A DNA stretch of 64,000 nt, from the NCBI RefSeq assembly GCF_001894745.1, contig NZ_BBYF01000012.1:124001-188000 (forward strand), given 5' to 3'. The stretch comes from Paenibacillus sp. NAIST15-1. GTDB lineage: Bacteria > Bacillota > Bacilli > Paenibacillales > Paenibacillaceae. Both the position numbers and the translations under genes were made by a program. The notes beneath the pieces were generated by a model that searched no databases, was not told the DNA's origin, and saw only the letters and a program-made list of their open reading frames with translations. Position 1 is the first letter of the stretch, and each line of letters begins with the position of its first letter. Below, piece after piece: positions 7,461 through 16,322 of this stretch.

Positions 7461-10400
7461 AATCGTCATCACTCAGTATTACACTCGATATGTCCCGAAC
7501 AAGTTCTCGGATATCCTTCATCGGCTCGATCCCTAGCTCTTCCTCCAACGCCTTTCGGCATTTGTTGTACCAGCGCAAAGCTTGATTGCGATTGTTCATT
7601 TGAAGATGACAAGCAATCAGGATTCGGTACGCCTCTTCCCAGCAGCGATCTTTCGCTACAATCGATTCCGCCCAGCGGATCGCCTTGTCGAAGGTATTCA
7701 TAGCCGCATAGTGGCAAGACAATCTCTCTGCTCCACGCATGAACAACACTTGCAAGCGTTCCCGTTCCTCAATGCACCAATCCTCGTAACGGCGTTCAGG
7801 CATATAGTCGCCTTCATAGATAAGGAGCCCTTCCTCCAGCAGTTTGATTGCCTGCTCCACATCGCCAGCTTCAAGCCCTTGTTCGATCGCCATCTCGAAG
7901 CGATTGGCGTCGAGCACCCAGCCCGCAGCCGGATTCAATTGATAGGTGGTTCCCCGCCTAATGATGTAATAAGGGTTCGAACGAACACGACGATGCGGTT
8001 CCAAGGCCGTATTCAAGGCATTTAGCGCCACCTTGAAGTCTCGATTGGCCGCCTTCTCCTCTGATTGAGGAAACAGAGAATCCAGCAGTTCTTCCTTCGT
8101 CAACGAACGAGTCCGTCTAGTCACCAGAAGCTGGAACAGCTCTTTTGCCTTGCCACGCTGCCAGTCTTTGTCCGACAACTCGATATCGCCAAGCTGGACG
8201 ACAAAATTCCCAAGCGTATGTATATACAAGGTATATCCAGGGTGGTACGTAAGCTGATCTAGTCCTAATTCCGTAAGCATCGTCGATGCGTAGGAACGGC
8301 AAATATCAAGTCGTACCGCTTCAATAAGCAGCGGAATGAGCTGCTGCGTGTCGCTCGGCCCGAACAATGTACGCCGCGTGATCAGGAACGAGTAGCCTTC
8401 CCGCTCCGTCCGCGCCAAAAAGCGCTCCATCGCAACCGCGAACTTGCTGTCCTGCTCTGTCCGATAGGCGCATAATGCGAGCCACATCTCAACAGCAGCG
8501 CTGCCGAATCCATCACCGCAAGCGAGGAAACGTTCACTACATTCACGGAAAACATCCTCGGCTTCGGCATACCGATTCGCGTTGAACAGTGCAATGCCCA
8601 TGCTCAGCCTAATTAGCGAGGTGAGCCAGCCATCATTCGCGAATTGCGTCTTCTCCCAAGCACTATGCCCGTATCGTAGAGCCGTATCCGTTGAACGAGC
8701 TCTGCCGAAGAGCAAGCAGAGTCCCATATATGGCTCAGCGCTGCCGCGCTTCACTTCCAGCCGTTCCATGATTGACAGCGCCGCCTGATAGCAATCAGCA
8801 GCTACCTTCGCATCATACTTCCCAGTCAGCTGCGCAGCATGGCCCATTCGCATCCATCCGCAAGCCTCTACGAAGGGCGCCTTGAAGCGAATGCCCTGCA
8901 TCATTCCCGCTTCTGCCGCCTCCTTCGCCGCAACTGGCTCTCCGCACATACTGCTGATAAGCGAGAGCAGCAGATCAATCTCGCGGTGCGAGCGGGATAA
9001 TGTCTTGGAATGGTAGCTAAGCCCGCGGAAGAGCGAACCCTGTTCCTGTTCCATCATCTGGGCATGCATTAGCTTCGACTTTGCCTTGTGCAGTCTGCCG
9101 GTACGGAGGAACAACCGCGCTTCAAGCAGCCAGTCTCTTCCCTCTGCGTGGATATGAATAGCCCGATCGTACCAGAGCTGCGCTTCTGTTCCTCTGCCCG
9201 CATTAAGCATATTTTCAGCCATCAATGTATATAAGCGGCCAAGACGCTCACGCTCGCCCGTTCGAACCCTTCCACCTGATTCATAGCTTGAATGCCGCAA
9301 GTTAACGCTTTCAATTCGATCTACATGCATGATCCGGCCTCCATAGAGCGACTCTGCAATTGCAATCGCACGCTCCAGCAGAGGCTCTGCCTTGCCAGGT
9401 TGTATCGTATCCAGAAATAAGAGAGCTTGCCCTTCAAGGGCCATCATCTGAACAATGCGATTGCTGGCACTATCTGCTTCATATTCGGCTATGCGGTATT
9501 GGGCTGACGCCTCTTCATACTGGCAGCGATAACGCATAATATCCCCATGCAGCACATGCAAATATGGGTATCTTCGCTTCGTACGCTCTGGAATCGTCAG
9601 CAAGGAGGCATGGACGAATTCCAAATGACCGCCCTGTATCAACTCTTCGCCCCCATCCTGCAGCAGCAGTGCCGTCTCTTCGCCATCCTGCAGAACCATC
9701 GCCTGTGCCATCGCCAGATCATAGCGGCCGCGCGATGCGAAGATGTGAATGGCCTGCTTCGCCAAAGACACGTAACGATCATGCTGTCTTCTCAACTGAT
9801 CGAGCAGGAATTCACGGAACAGGGCATGATAGCGGAACTGCTTGTCATCGACTGCTGACAAGAAGCCGCTGCCGCACAGCTCAAACAACAGGGCATGTGA
9901 ACCGCTTCGCCCGCATACGGCATCACACCAGTCACCGGTAAGCTCGTCAAAGATACTCGTCTCCAGCATGAAGGAGCGCATCGACAAAGATTGCTTCTGG
10001 AACAGCTCCAATGCCAGAAACTGAAACAACTCCTCCATCGTATCTCTTGGCGCCCGCAGAAGTTCTTCTAGCGACCCATTGGAAGACAGCAGCCGCTGCC
10101 ATATAAGCTGCACCGCAATAATCCAGCCTTCCGTCTGCTTATAAATCCGCTCAAGCTGCTGCTTCGTAAGCGGGTACCCGTAATAATCGCTGTACAACAC
10201 TTCAATTTCTTCTTCATTGAATGCAAGCTCTTCCTTGCCAATTTCCAGTACATGGCCTCGGATGCGCAATGCAGCTAGACCATCCCACTGAGGCTTGGCG
10301 CGTGAGGAAATGACGATGCCCATCTTGTCGCAATCAGGCAAATAGGACACAACATACTGCATCCATTCGTCAATGCTTGTAGTCGGTTCGACGAGGTGGT

Positions 10401-10815
10401 AATCATCAATGATTAATATCGTCCGCTTTGAAAGCGATACCAACTCATTCAAAAATAAGTCTGCCAAGGCAATGATATCTTCACTGCTGTTCCGATTTCC
10501 ACCGCTGTGCAGCTCAGCAAGCAGCGATTCCCCAAAATCGGGAACCGCTTGCCGCAACGTATAAATGATATGGGATACAAATGGGATAAAGTCATTGTCT
10601 TGAGGAGATGCTCCGTACCATGCATACGTCATGTCCGAGGAGCGCAAATAGGCGGACAGCGCCGTCGTCTTGCCGAATCCCGGACCAGAGGTCAATATGG
10701 TGAGCGGGAAATCTGTAATGCGGGTTAGCACTTTAGCAAGACGAGGACGGTGGAGCAGCTGCTTCTTCAGAGGGGGCGGCATTAATTTCATTTTAAGCAC
10801 GCGGCCTTCTTTCAT
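7459..10815 (-). CDS. Large ATP-binding transcriptional regulator with C-terminal BTAD (MalT/SARP-like)
   Basis: An 1,118-residue regulator. The N-terminal STAND-type NTPase has Walker A GPGFGKTT at 44-51 and Walker B TILIIDDYH near 132-140, resembling MalT. The middle (about 380-840) is helical and TPR-like, where MalT-family proteins bind inducers. The C-terminus lacks the usual LuxR helix-turn-helix. It carries instead an OmpR-type winged helix (about 860-950, including LGNFVVQ and LFQLLVTRRTRSLTKEELLD) and a bacterial transcriptional activation domain (about 955-1115, including EALEEELGIEP). ATG 10815 has GGAGG 6 bases upstream. It sits between the two operons of the catabolic island and probably activates both. 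Confidence 0.9.
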   Translation of the reverse strand: MKEGRVLKMKLMPPPLKKQLLHRPRLAKVLTRITDFPLTILTSGPGFGKTTALSAYLRSSDMTYAWYGASPQDNDFIPFVSHIIYTLRQAVPDFGESLLAELHSGGNRNSSEDIIALADLFLNELVSLSKRTILIIDDYHLVEPTTSIDEWMQYVVSYLPDCDKMGIVISSRAKPQWDGLAALRIRGHVLEIGKEELAFNEEEIEVLYSDYYGYPLTKQQLERIYKQTEGWIIAVQLIWQRLLSSNGSLEELLRAPRDTMEELFQFLALELFQKQSLSMRSFMLETSIFDELTGDWCDAVCGRSGSHALLFELCGSGFLSAVDDKQFRYHALFREFLLDQLRRQHDRYVSLAKQAIHIFASRGRYDLAMAQAMVLQDGEETALLLQDGGEELIQGGHLEFVHASLLTIPERTKRRYPYLHVLHGDIMRYRCQYEEASAQYRIAEYEADSASNRIVQMMALEGQALLFLDTIQPGKAEPLLERAIAIAESLYGGRIMHVDRIESVNLRHSSYESGGRVRTGERERLGRLYTLMAENMLNAGRGTEAQLWYDRAIHIHAEGRDWLLEARLFLRTGRLHKAKSKLMHAQMMEQEQGSLFRGLSYHSKTLSRSHREIDLLLSLISSMCGEPVAAKEAAEAGMMQGIRFKAPFVEACGWMRMGHAAQLTGKYDAKVAADCYQAALSIMERLEVKRGSAEPYMGLCLLFGRARSTDTALRYGHSAWEKTQFANDGWLTSLIRLSMGIALFNANRYAEAEDVFRECSERFLACGDGFGSAAVEMWLALCAYRTEQDSKFAVAMERFLARTEREGYSFLITRRTLFGPSDTQQLIPLLIEAVRLDICRSYASTMLTELGLDQLTYHPGYTLYIHTLGNFVVQLGDIELSDKDWQRGKAKELFQLLVTRRTRSLTKEELLDSLFPQSEEKAANRDFKVALNALNTALEPHRRVRSNPYYIIRRGTTYQLNPAAGWVLDANRFEMAIEQGLEAGDVEQAIKLLEEGLLIYEGDYMPERRYEDWCIEERERLQVLFMRGAERLSCHYAAMNTFDKAIRWAESIVAKDRCWEEAYRILIACHLQMNNRNQALRWYNKCRKALEEELGIEPMKDIRELVRDISSVILSDDD

Positions 10816-10894
10816 GCAGAACCTCCAATTCCTCTATTTTCCAATGTTGTCCTGTATATTGTATCACAGTTATACCTGCTTCAAGCACTTTTAC

Positions 10895-10926
10895 AAAAAA
10901 ATGAGCGGCTGACCTCGGTCAACCGC
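10895..10926 (-). terminator. Rho-independent terminator of the thiolase/ligase operon
   Basis: Arms GCGGTTGACC and GGTCAGCCGC on the minus strand pair around a two-base loop and are followed shortly by seven T residues. The stem starts in the ligase stop codon, so the ligase operon ends here and the regulator needs its own promoter in 10816-10894. Confidence 0.85.
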
Positions 10927-12583
10927 CAAACCATGCTTTCATTGCCTTTTTGTCCAGCTTGCCCACTACTGTCTTTGGAAGCTCTTCAGTGAGAATAAAG
11001 CGCTTGGGCACTTTATACTTCCCAATCCTCGCTTGACAGTATTGCTTGAGTTCTTCTTCCGTCAAGGAGGAGATCTCTCCTGTACTGACAGCGGCAACGA
11101 CAACTTCGCCCCACTTCGAATCTGCTATGCCAAGCACAGCTGCTTCCAGCACCTTCGGATGGCTCTCGAGAATATGCTCCACTTCAAGTGGATATACATT
11201 CTCTCCTCCGGTAATAATCATATCTTTCTTCCGGCCAACAATATAGTAATAGCCGTCCTCATCCCTTCGAGCCAGATCCCCCGTCAACAACCATCCATCC
11301 TGCATCGTCTCTTCCGTTGCCTGCGGATTGTTCCAATAATGAGAGAACAAATGACCTCCCCGAAGCACCAGCTCTCCGACTTGACCTGCTGCCAGCACGC
11401 GCCCGTCAGATCCAATAATCCTTGCCTCTCCGAGCAGCATCGGCACGCCTACCGATCCGGGCTTCATTCTAGCCGCTTCCGGCTCGATTACGAAATTGTT
11501 TGGACCAGACTCTGTCGCGCCGTATCCTTCCTTAAAAGGCAAGCCTCTAACATGAAATGCTTCATATACGGATAATGGACACGGGGCACCTCCCGAGAGA
11601 AAGGTTCGCATATCCGGAAACATATCATTTCTAAATGAATCGCACTGAACGAGCAGATGATACATCGTCGGCACCATTAACACAATCGTACAACGTTCTT
11701 CCCGAAGGAGCCGGATCATGTCATCCGCTTGGAAATTGCGCACGAGCACGACCGTTCCCCCAGCCATAAGTACAGGGAATGTCAGTGCATTAATGCCTCC
11801 AGTATGGAACATAGGCAAGATCGTCGGCGTAACGTCCGATTCGTTCAACTGCCAGCTAATTACCGTGTTCGCCGCATTCCAGAATACAGAGCCATGCGAC
11901 AGGACAACCCCCTTCGGTTTCCCTGTCGTTCCCCCGGTATAGATCATGAGCCATGGATCATCGAGGCAGATTGCTTCCTGTGCCAATATATCACGAGGTT
12001 GTGCAGGCTCATCTGCCGTTGTCCCGGCTGCAATCTCAGCATCTGCATCCTCGATTGCATTGACTGTCGAACTCCCCGGCTGTTCACATTGGGCCTCCGC
12101 CTGTTCATGCAGCAGCTCAGACACGTCCAATCGTACTACGCTTCTCTCTTGTAATGCTTCAGATAGAGGAGCAAGCGAAGGCTCTGTTCGATCATAGAGC
12201 AGCACCTTCGGCGAACAGTCCCGTACAATTTCATGCAGCTCTGCTTCCGCGAGCCTCCAATTCATTGGGGCGGCAATCGCGCTCAACAGTCTGCAGGCAA
12301 GCAGTGCATCCAGCATCTCAGCCTGATTTAGCAGCAGTACAGCAACCCGATCCCCAGCGCTAACACCATGATGCTGCAGTACAAACGCCAACTTCCTTGC
12401 ACGGCATGCAAGCTCTCGATACGTGTATCGATTCCCTGTATGAGCGTCTACGACCGCGACTTTATCCGGTGTCTTCTCGCAGCGATGCTCGAACCAGTAT
12501 GCAGCACTGTCCACCGTTTCAAAGCTTCGCCATGAATGCTGTCGTTCCGATTCAGCCCCGTTCGACGATGACAGCGACACCAT
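10919..12583 (-). CDS. AMP-forming acyl-CoA ligase
   Basis: A 554-residue ANL-superfamily enzyme that activates a carboxylic acid to acyl-AMP and then acyl-CoA. Visible motifs are the P-loop YTGGTTGKPKG (about 214-224), GYGATESGP (about 354-362), LTGDLARRDEDGYYYIVGRKKDMIITGG as the hinge region, and the C-terminal catalytic Lys in VVGKLDKKAMK. It resembles medium/long-chain or aromatic acyl-CoA ligases; the substrate is open. Residues around 175-205 hold an unusual Glu/Ala-rich insertion. ATG 12583 is fixed by TAGGAGG 5 bases upstream and overlaps the thiolase end by 32 bp, so the two are co-translated. Confidence 0.92.
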   Translation of the reverse strand: MVSLSSSNGAESERQHSWRSFETVDSAAYWFEHRCEKTPDKVAVVDAHTGNRYTYRELACRARKLAFVLQHHGVSAGDRVAVLLLNQAEMLDALLACRLLSAIAAPMNWRLAEAELHEIVRDCSPKVLLYDRTEPSLAPLSEALQERSVVRLDVSELLHEQAEAQCEQPGSSTVNAIEDADAEIAAGTTADEPAQPRDILAQEAICLDDPWLMIYTGGTTGKPKGVVLSHGSVFWNAANTVISWQLNESDVTPTILPMFHTGGINALTFPVLMAGGTVVLVRNFQADDMIRLLREERCTIVLMVPTMYHLLVQCDSFRNDMFPDMRTFLSGGAPCPLSVYEAFHVRGLPFKEGYGATESGPNNFVIEPEAARMKPGSVGVPMLLGEARIIGSDGRVLAAGQVGELVLRGGHLFSHYWNNPQATEETMQDGWLLTGDLARRDEDGYYYIVGRKKDMIITGGENVYPLEVEHILESHPKVLEAAVLGIADSKWGEVVVAAVSTGEISSLTEEELKQYCQARIGKYKVPKRFILTEELPKTVVGKLDKKAMKAWFGG

Positions 12584-13733
12584 GACCGCCTCCTACACAG
12601 AGCGCAGCCGCGCCGTATTTCACCTTTCTTCGCTCCATCTCGTGAAGCAGTGTCACAAGCACTCTTGTCCCGCTGGCACCAATCGGATGTCCGAGCGCAA
12701 TCGCACCTCCGTTCACATTGACGATCTCTGTATCAATGCCCAGTTCCTCGGTAACAGCCAGCGCTTGTGCCGCAAAAGCTTCATTGATTTCGAACAGTTC
12801 AATATCCTGCATGCACAGGCCTGCCCTGTCAGCAGCCTTCCGCAGCGCAGATACAGGTCCGAGTCCCATCCATTCCGGCTCCACGCCTACTGCTGCATAA
12901 CCGCGCATCACCGCGAGGGGTGATAAATTACGCTTCACAGCTGCTTCCGAGCTGCACAAGACAACAGCAGCTGCCCCATCATTAATCCCGGACGAATTCC
13001 CCGCTGTAACCGTGCCATTGCTAAGGAAGGCAGGTTTCAGTTTGCTTAAATTGTCCATGGTCATGCCATGGCGAGGGTGCTCATCCGTATCCACCGTCCG
13101 GAATGCCCCCTTGCGTTCAGGTACTCGGATTGGAACGAGCTCAGCTTCGAATCTTCCTTCACGCATCGCTGATTCCGCACGTTGTTGGCTCTTTAGTGCA
13201 AATGCGTCCTGCATGTCACGTGTGATATGATAGCGTTCCGCTAATTTCTCTGCGGTAATGCCCATTGGCTGCTGTAGAAAGGCACAGGTCAGTCCATCAT
13301 GCAGTACAGTATCCAACAGCTCCCCGTGCCCGTACTTATATCCCTGTCTTGCCTGCTTGAGTATATAGGGAGATTGGGTCATATTCTCCATTCCGCCAGA
13401 TACGACGATATCTGCATCACCCGTCCTGATGTTCTGTGTCCCCAGCATGACAGCCTGCAGCCCTGATCCACAGACTAGGTTGACCCCCGTCGCTGGCGCA
13501 TGGATAGGGATGCCCGCCTGTAAAGCCGCTTGTCGTGCCCCATTTTGCCCAACTCCAGCTTGCAGCACCTGTCCCATCCATACTTGATCCACATGTTCTC
13601 CCATGATGCCAGCGCGGCTGCAGGCCTCTTGAATAGCAGCTGTGCCCAGTTCCACTGCAGTCACATCCCGATAATTGCCTTGAAATGAACCGATTGGCGT
13701 GCGTGCCGCCCCCATTATCCACACTTCATTCAT
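12552..13733 (-). CDS. Acetyl-CoA acetyltransferase-type thiolase
   Basis: A 393-residue type II thiolase with the acylated Cys88 in NLVCGSG, the NEAFAAQ motif, His349 in ALGHPIGASG and the second catalytic Cys379 in ALCVGGGHG; all catalytic residues are present. The final GGGHG differs from the commoner GGGQG. Thiolases cleave beta-ketoacyl-CoA to acetyl-CoA or run in reverse. As first gene of the two-gene operon with the ligase, it fits the last step of a degradation route begun by acid activation. The reading ends before a terminator at 10895-10926 downstream of the ligase. Confidence 0.93.
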   Translation of the reverse strand: MNEVWIMGAARTPIGSFQGNYRDVTAVELGTAAIQEACSRAGIMGEHVDQVWMGQVLQAGVGQNGARQAALQAGIPIHAPATGVNLVCGSGLQAVMLGTQNIRTGDADIVVSGGMENMTQSPYILKQARQGYKYGHGELLDTVLHDGLTCAFLQQPMGITAEKLAERYHITRDMQDAFALKSQQRAESAMREGRFEAELVPIRVPERKGAFRTVDTDEHPRHGMTMDNLSKLKPAFLSNGTVTAGNSSGINDGAAAVVLCSSEAAVKRNLSPLAVMRGYAAVGVEPEWMGLGPVSALRKAADRAGLCMQDIELFEINEAFAAQALAVTEELGIDTEIVNVNGGAIALGHPIGASGTRVLVTLLHEMERRKVKYGAAALCVGGGHGVAVIVERG

Positions 13734-13871
13734 CTATTCCACCCCACGTTCAGGATTTATGGCTGCCGCTTGCAGATATGTCCTGCAATGTTCAGAGGCT
13801 AACCCCCTCCCCAAATGCCCGTTCACCCGCAAGCCTGTATATCCACCATTTCCAGTAAACGCGATGACAGT

Positions 13872-13887
13872 TGCAAATCAGTTGCAT
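13872..13887. promoter_or_regulatory. Candidate operator upstream of the thiolase operon
   Basis: TGCAAATCAGTTGCA is a dyad (TGCAA-N5-TTGCA) whose 14-bp core recurs at 7368-7381 upstream of the transporter operon. It is about 140 bp upstream of the thiolase start. The rest of 13734-13980 shows no gene I can support. Confidence 0.45.
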
Positions 13888-13982
13888 AACGGTACAGACA
13901 TGAACGCACTCCATGACCTTGCTCTTCGCATGGGCTATTTCGAAATAGATGCGACCGAGAAGAAGTGAACCGATAGGACAAC

Positions 13983-14018
13983 AAAAAAGCACTCGAACCG
14001 CGACGCGGTTCAAGTGCT
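13983..14018 (-). terminator. Terminator of the chemoreceptor gene
   Basis: A 15-bp stem with arms AGCACTTGAACCGCG and CGCGGTTCGAGTGCT (one G-T pair) and six T residues on the minus strand, 56 bp after the chemoreceptor stop. Confidence 0.9.
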
Positions 14019-14073
14019 CTCCGTAATTTGTATATCTTTATTGCATCCGTAACGCCGCACCTAGCAAGGCAAG

Positions 14074-16053
14074 CTATGCCTTGAACTTCGCAGACAACTG
14101 CTGCAAATCATCAGCAATGGTAGCCAAGTGGTTCGCGTACGAAGCCATTTCCTGCATGGCCGCATTTTGCTGTTCACCGGCTGCCGCCACATTTTCCATT
14201 TCAAGCAGCGTTGTATTAGTCATTTCACTCGCTTCATCGAACGAAGTGATCATCGTACCATTGGCACTAGTGAGTTGAGTGCTCATTTGTGCAATATGAC
14301 TCAGTTGTACGTTCATTTCATCAACTGCTGCGAACATGTCGGCAAAGCTGCTCGTCACCGTCTTCGTCACCTGCTGACCTTCCTCTACCGAGGCTGAACC
14401 GTTCTGCATTGCTGTCCATACCGCTTCAGAACGTTCATGAATATGCTGAATCATGCCTGTAATTTGCCCAGCCGCTTCATTCGTCTGCTCTGCCAGCTTG
14501 CGAACCTCATCAGCTACAACTGCGAATCCACGGCCATGCTCACCCGCATGTGCAGCTTCAATCGCTGCATTCAGGGCGAGCAGCTTCGTTTGTGCAGACA
14601 ACTCTTGAATGAATACGACAATACGGCGAATATGCTGGGACTGCTCAATCAACTGCTCCGTTTCCTTGGTCGCCAGCTCTGTATGTTCTGTAATTGCATT
14701 CATTTGCGAGCGTACACTGCTCAACGCCTGCTCTCCTCGTACTGCCCATTCACTCATATCATTAGCAGCCTCGGAGGACAGATTAACCAGTTCGGTAACT
14801 TCCTTCAACTGGCGGCCAGACTGATGCGCATCAGAGCGAACCGCTTTGAGACGATCATTAAGGAGCGATGATTGTGCAGACACCTCCTGGTAAGAGGCAG
14901 CAACCTGCTGCAGAGACGCTACATTCTCTTCTGTATTAGCGGAGAGCTCCTCAGCAGAAGCTGCAACCGTCTCGGACACTTCGCGAATGCGAAGCAGAAC
15001 ATCAGTCAAGGACTGTGCCATCGTGTTGGAGTTTTTCTCCAAGCGTCCAATCTCATCGCTGCGATCCGACTCCGGAATCCGTTCTGTGAAGTCACCCGCA
15101 GCAATCCGTTCCGTCAGCTGCTGCACGCGGAGAACGGGACGAATAATGCTCTTTACAAACCGCCATAAAAATAGTCCCATTAATGCGATAAGAACGACTA
15201 GGAAGATGGATGCGACAATAAAAATGTAGTTGGCTTGACTGTTGATTTCCGACAAGGCGATGACCGAGACGATGCTCAGACCCATTTTGTTGCGTTTGTC
15301 GTAACTGACGAACTCATTACGTCCTGCCGCATTCGACTTGTAGGCACCGTGATCTTCCGCTGTCGCCAGCTCTCCGTACGTAGCTTCGTCCAGAACCGTC
15401 CCCTGCTTGTACACCGGATGCGTTACGACCTGATTATCCTTGTCAACCAGGCTGATATAACCGCTTTTCCCTACTTTGTATTTCTCTACAGCCTTGTTAA
15501 TCCGATCGATTGCCACATCAATGGCAACAACTCCATTCTTCCCTGGGAGTTCTTTAGCGAACGTAACTACCAAATCATTCGTTATCGCATCGCGATACGG
15601 CTTCGTCACAATTACTTTCCCGGCACTTTTCTTTGCCTGCTGATACCAGTCCCGCTTCATCGCATCAATCGTCTCATCACTGTCATTAGAACTGTGTATG
15701 TATTGATTATCTACAAAGACATATGCCGCATATATATTCTCAATATCTTTGGCAATCTCCAGCATCCGATCATGGATCCAGTCCTTTTGTTGCGACTTCT
15801 TACTAATGCTGTCAGCCAGGCTGTTTACCGTATAGGCATTTGAATCATACATGTCATCCAGCATACCGACAATGGATTGGGTAGCCCCATTCACTTGATT
15901 GTAGACCATGTCTTTCGTATTGCTTGCTGCCGTACCTGTCAGGATAATGATAAGAATAATCGTAGGAACGACAATAAATAACGCAAGTAAGCATATTATT
16001 TTCTTTTGTAAGGATTGTTGTATTCCTGTAGTCCACTGAAAAAACCTCTTCAT
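14074..16053 (-). CDS. Methyl-accepting chemotaxis protein with extracellular dCache-like sensor
   Basis: A 659-residue transmembrane chemoreceptor. It has a basic N-terminus, TM1 ([20 protein letters not shown]), an extracellular Cache-like domain of about 230 residues with the YQQAKKS...VTKPYRD pattern, TM2 ([22 protein letters not shown]), a HAMP domain with [18 protein letters not shown], and a cytoplasmic helical hairpin with the conserved tip [35 protein letters not shown] split across residues about 520-555. It signals to CheA/CheW in response to small ligands such as amino or organic acids. ATG 16053 follows AAAGGGG; the open frame extends 12 codons further. Transcription is probably sigma-D dependent (16102-16128). 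It is a single-gene unit. Confidence 0.94.
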   Translation of the reverse strand: MKRFFQWTTGIQQSLQKKIICLLALFIVVPTIILIIILTGTAASNTKDMVYNQVNGATQSIVGMLDDMYDSNAYTVNSLADSISKKSQQKDWIHDRMLEIAKDIENIYAAYVFVDNQYIHSSNDSDETIDAMKRDWYQQAKKSAGKVIVTKPYRDAITNDLVVTFAKELPGKNGVVAIDVAIDRINKAVEKYKVGKSGYISLVDKDNQVVTHPVYKQGTVLDEATYGELATAEDHGAYKSNAAGRNEFVSYDKRNKMGLSIVSVIALSEINSQANYIFIVASIFLVVLIALMGLFLWRFVKSIIRPVLRVQQLTERIAAGDFTERIPESDRSDEIGRLEKNSNTMAQSLTDVLLRIREVSETVAASAEELSANTEENVASLQQVAASYQEVSAQSSLLNDRLKAVRSDAHQSGRQLKEVTELVNLSSEAANDMSEWAVRGEQALSSVRSQMNAITEHTELATKETEQLIEQSQHIRRIVVFIQELSAQTKLLALNAAIEAAHAGEHGRGFAVVADEVRKLAEQTNEAAGQITGMIQHIHERSEAVWTAMQNGSASVEEGQQVTKTVTSSFADMFAAVDEMNVQLSHIAQMSTQLTSANGTMITSFDEASEMTNTTLLEMENVAAAGEQQNAAMQEMASYANHLATIADDLQQLSAKFKA

Positions 16054-16101
16054 GTTGACACCCCTTTGCTTGCCAAGTCTCGTTGCCAAAATACGTTTGG
16101 T

Positions 16102-16128
16102 ATATCGGTATAAAACGGTAAAAGTTTA
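16102..16128 (-). promoter_or_regulatory. Sigma-D (flagellar/chemotaxis) promoter
   Basis: On the minus strand TAAA, exactly 15 bases, then ACCGATAT: 11 of 12 bases of the B. subtilis sigma-D consensus TAAA-N15-GCCGATAT. It is 49 bp upstream of the chemoreceptor start, which is the expected class of sigma-D target. Confidence 0.8.
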
Positions 16129-16223
16129 TACATTGTTACAAAATCAACAGATGGTAATTAACACCATATCATCCTTGTATCCTCCCGTTTCTCTTCCTTT
16201 CCCTTATGCACCCTGGTGTACGA

Positions 16224-16276
16224 CAAAAAAAGCTCCATGAAGGAAGTGCATCGCTTGCGCTTCCTTCGTGGAGCTT
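16224..16276 (-). terminator. Terminator of the MurJ/SpoVB-like gene
   Basis: A long stem, AAGCTCCACGAAGGAAG pairing with CTTCCTTCATGGAGCTT on the minus strand, followed by seven T residues. It lies 47 bp past the flippase stop. Confidence 0.9.
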
Positions 16277-16322
16277 GTCAATTTTTTTATTCTCACTACG
16301 CTATAAATAGCGCGTATGTGAA

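Noticed and set aside
15235..15843. 202-codon plus-strand frame
   Set aside because: It lies wholly antisense to the chemoreceptor, has no ribosome site and no recognisable domain.
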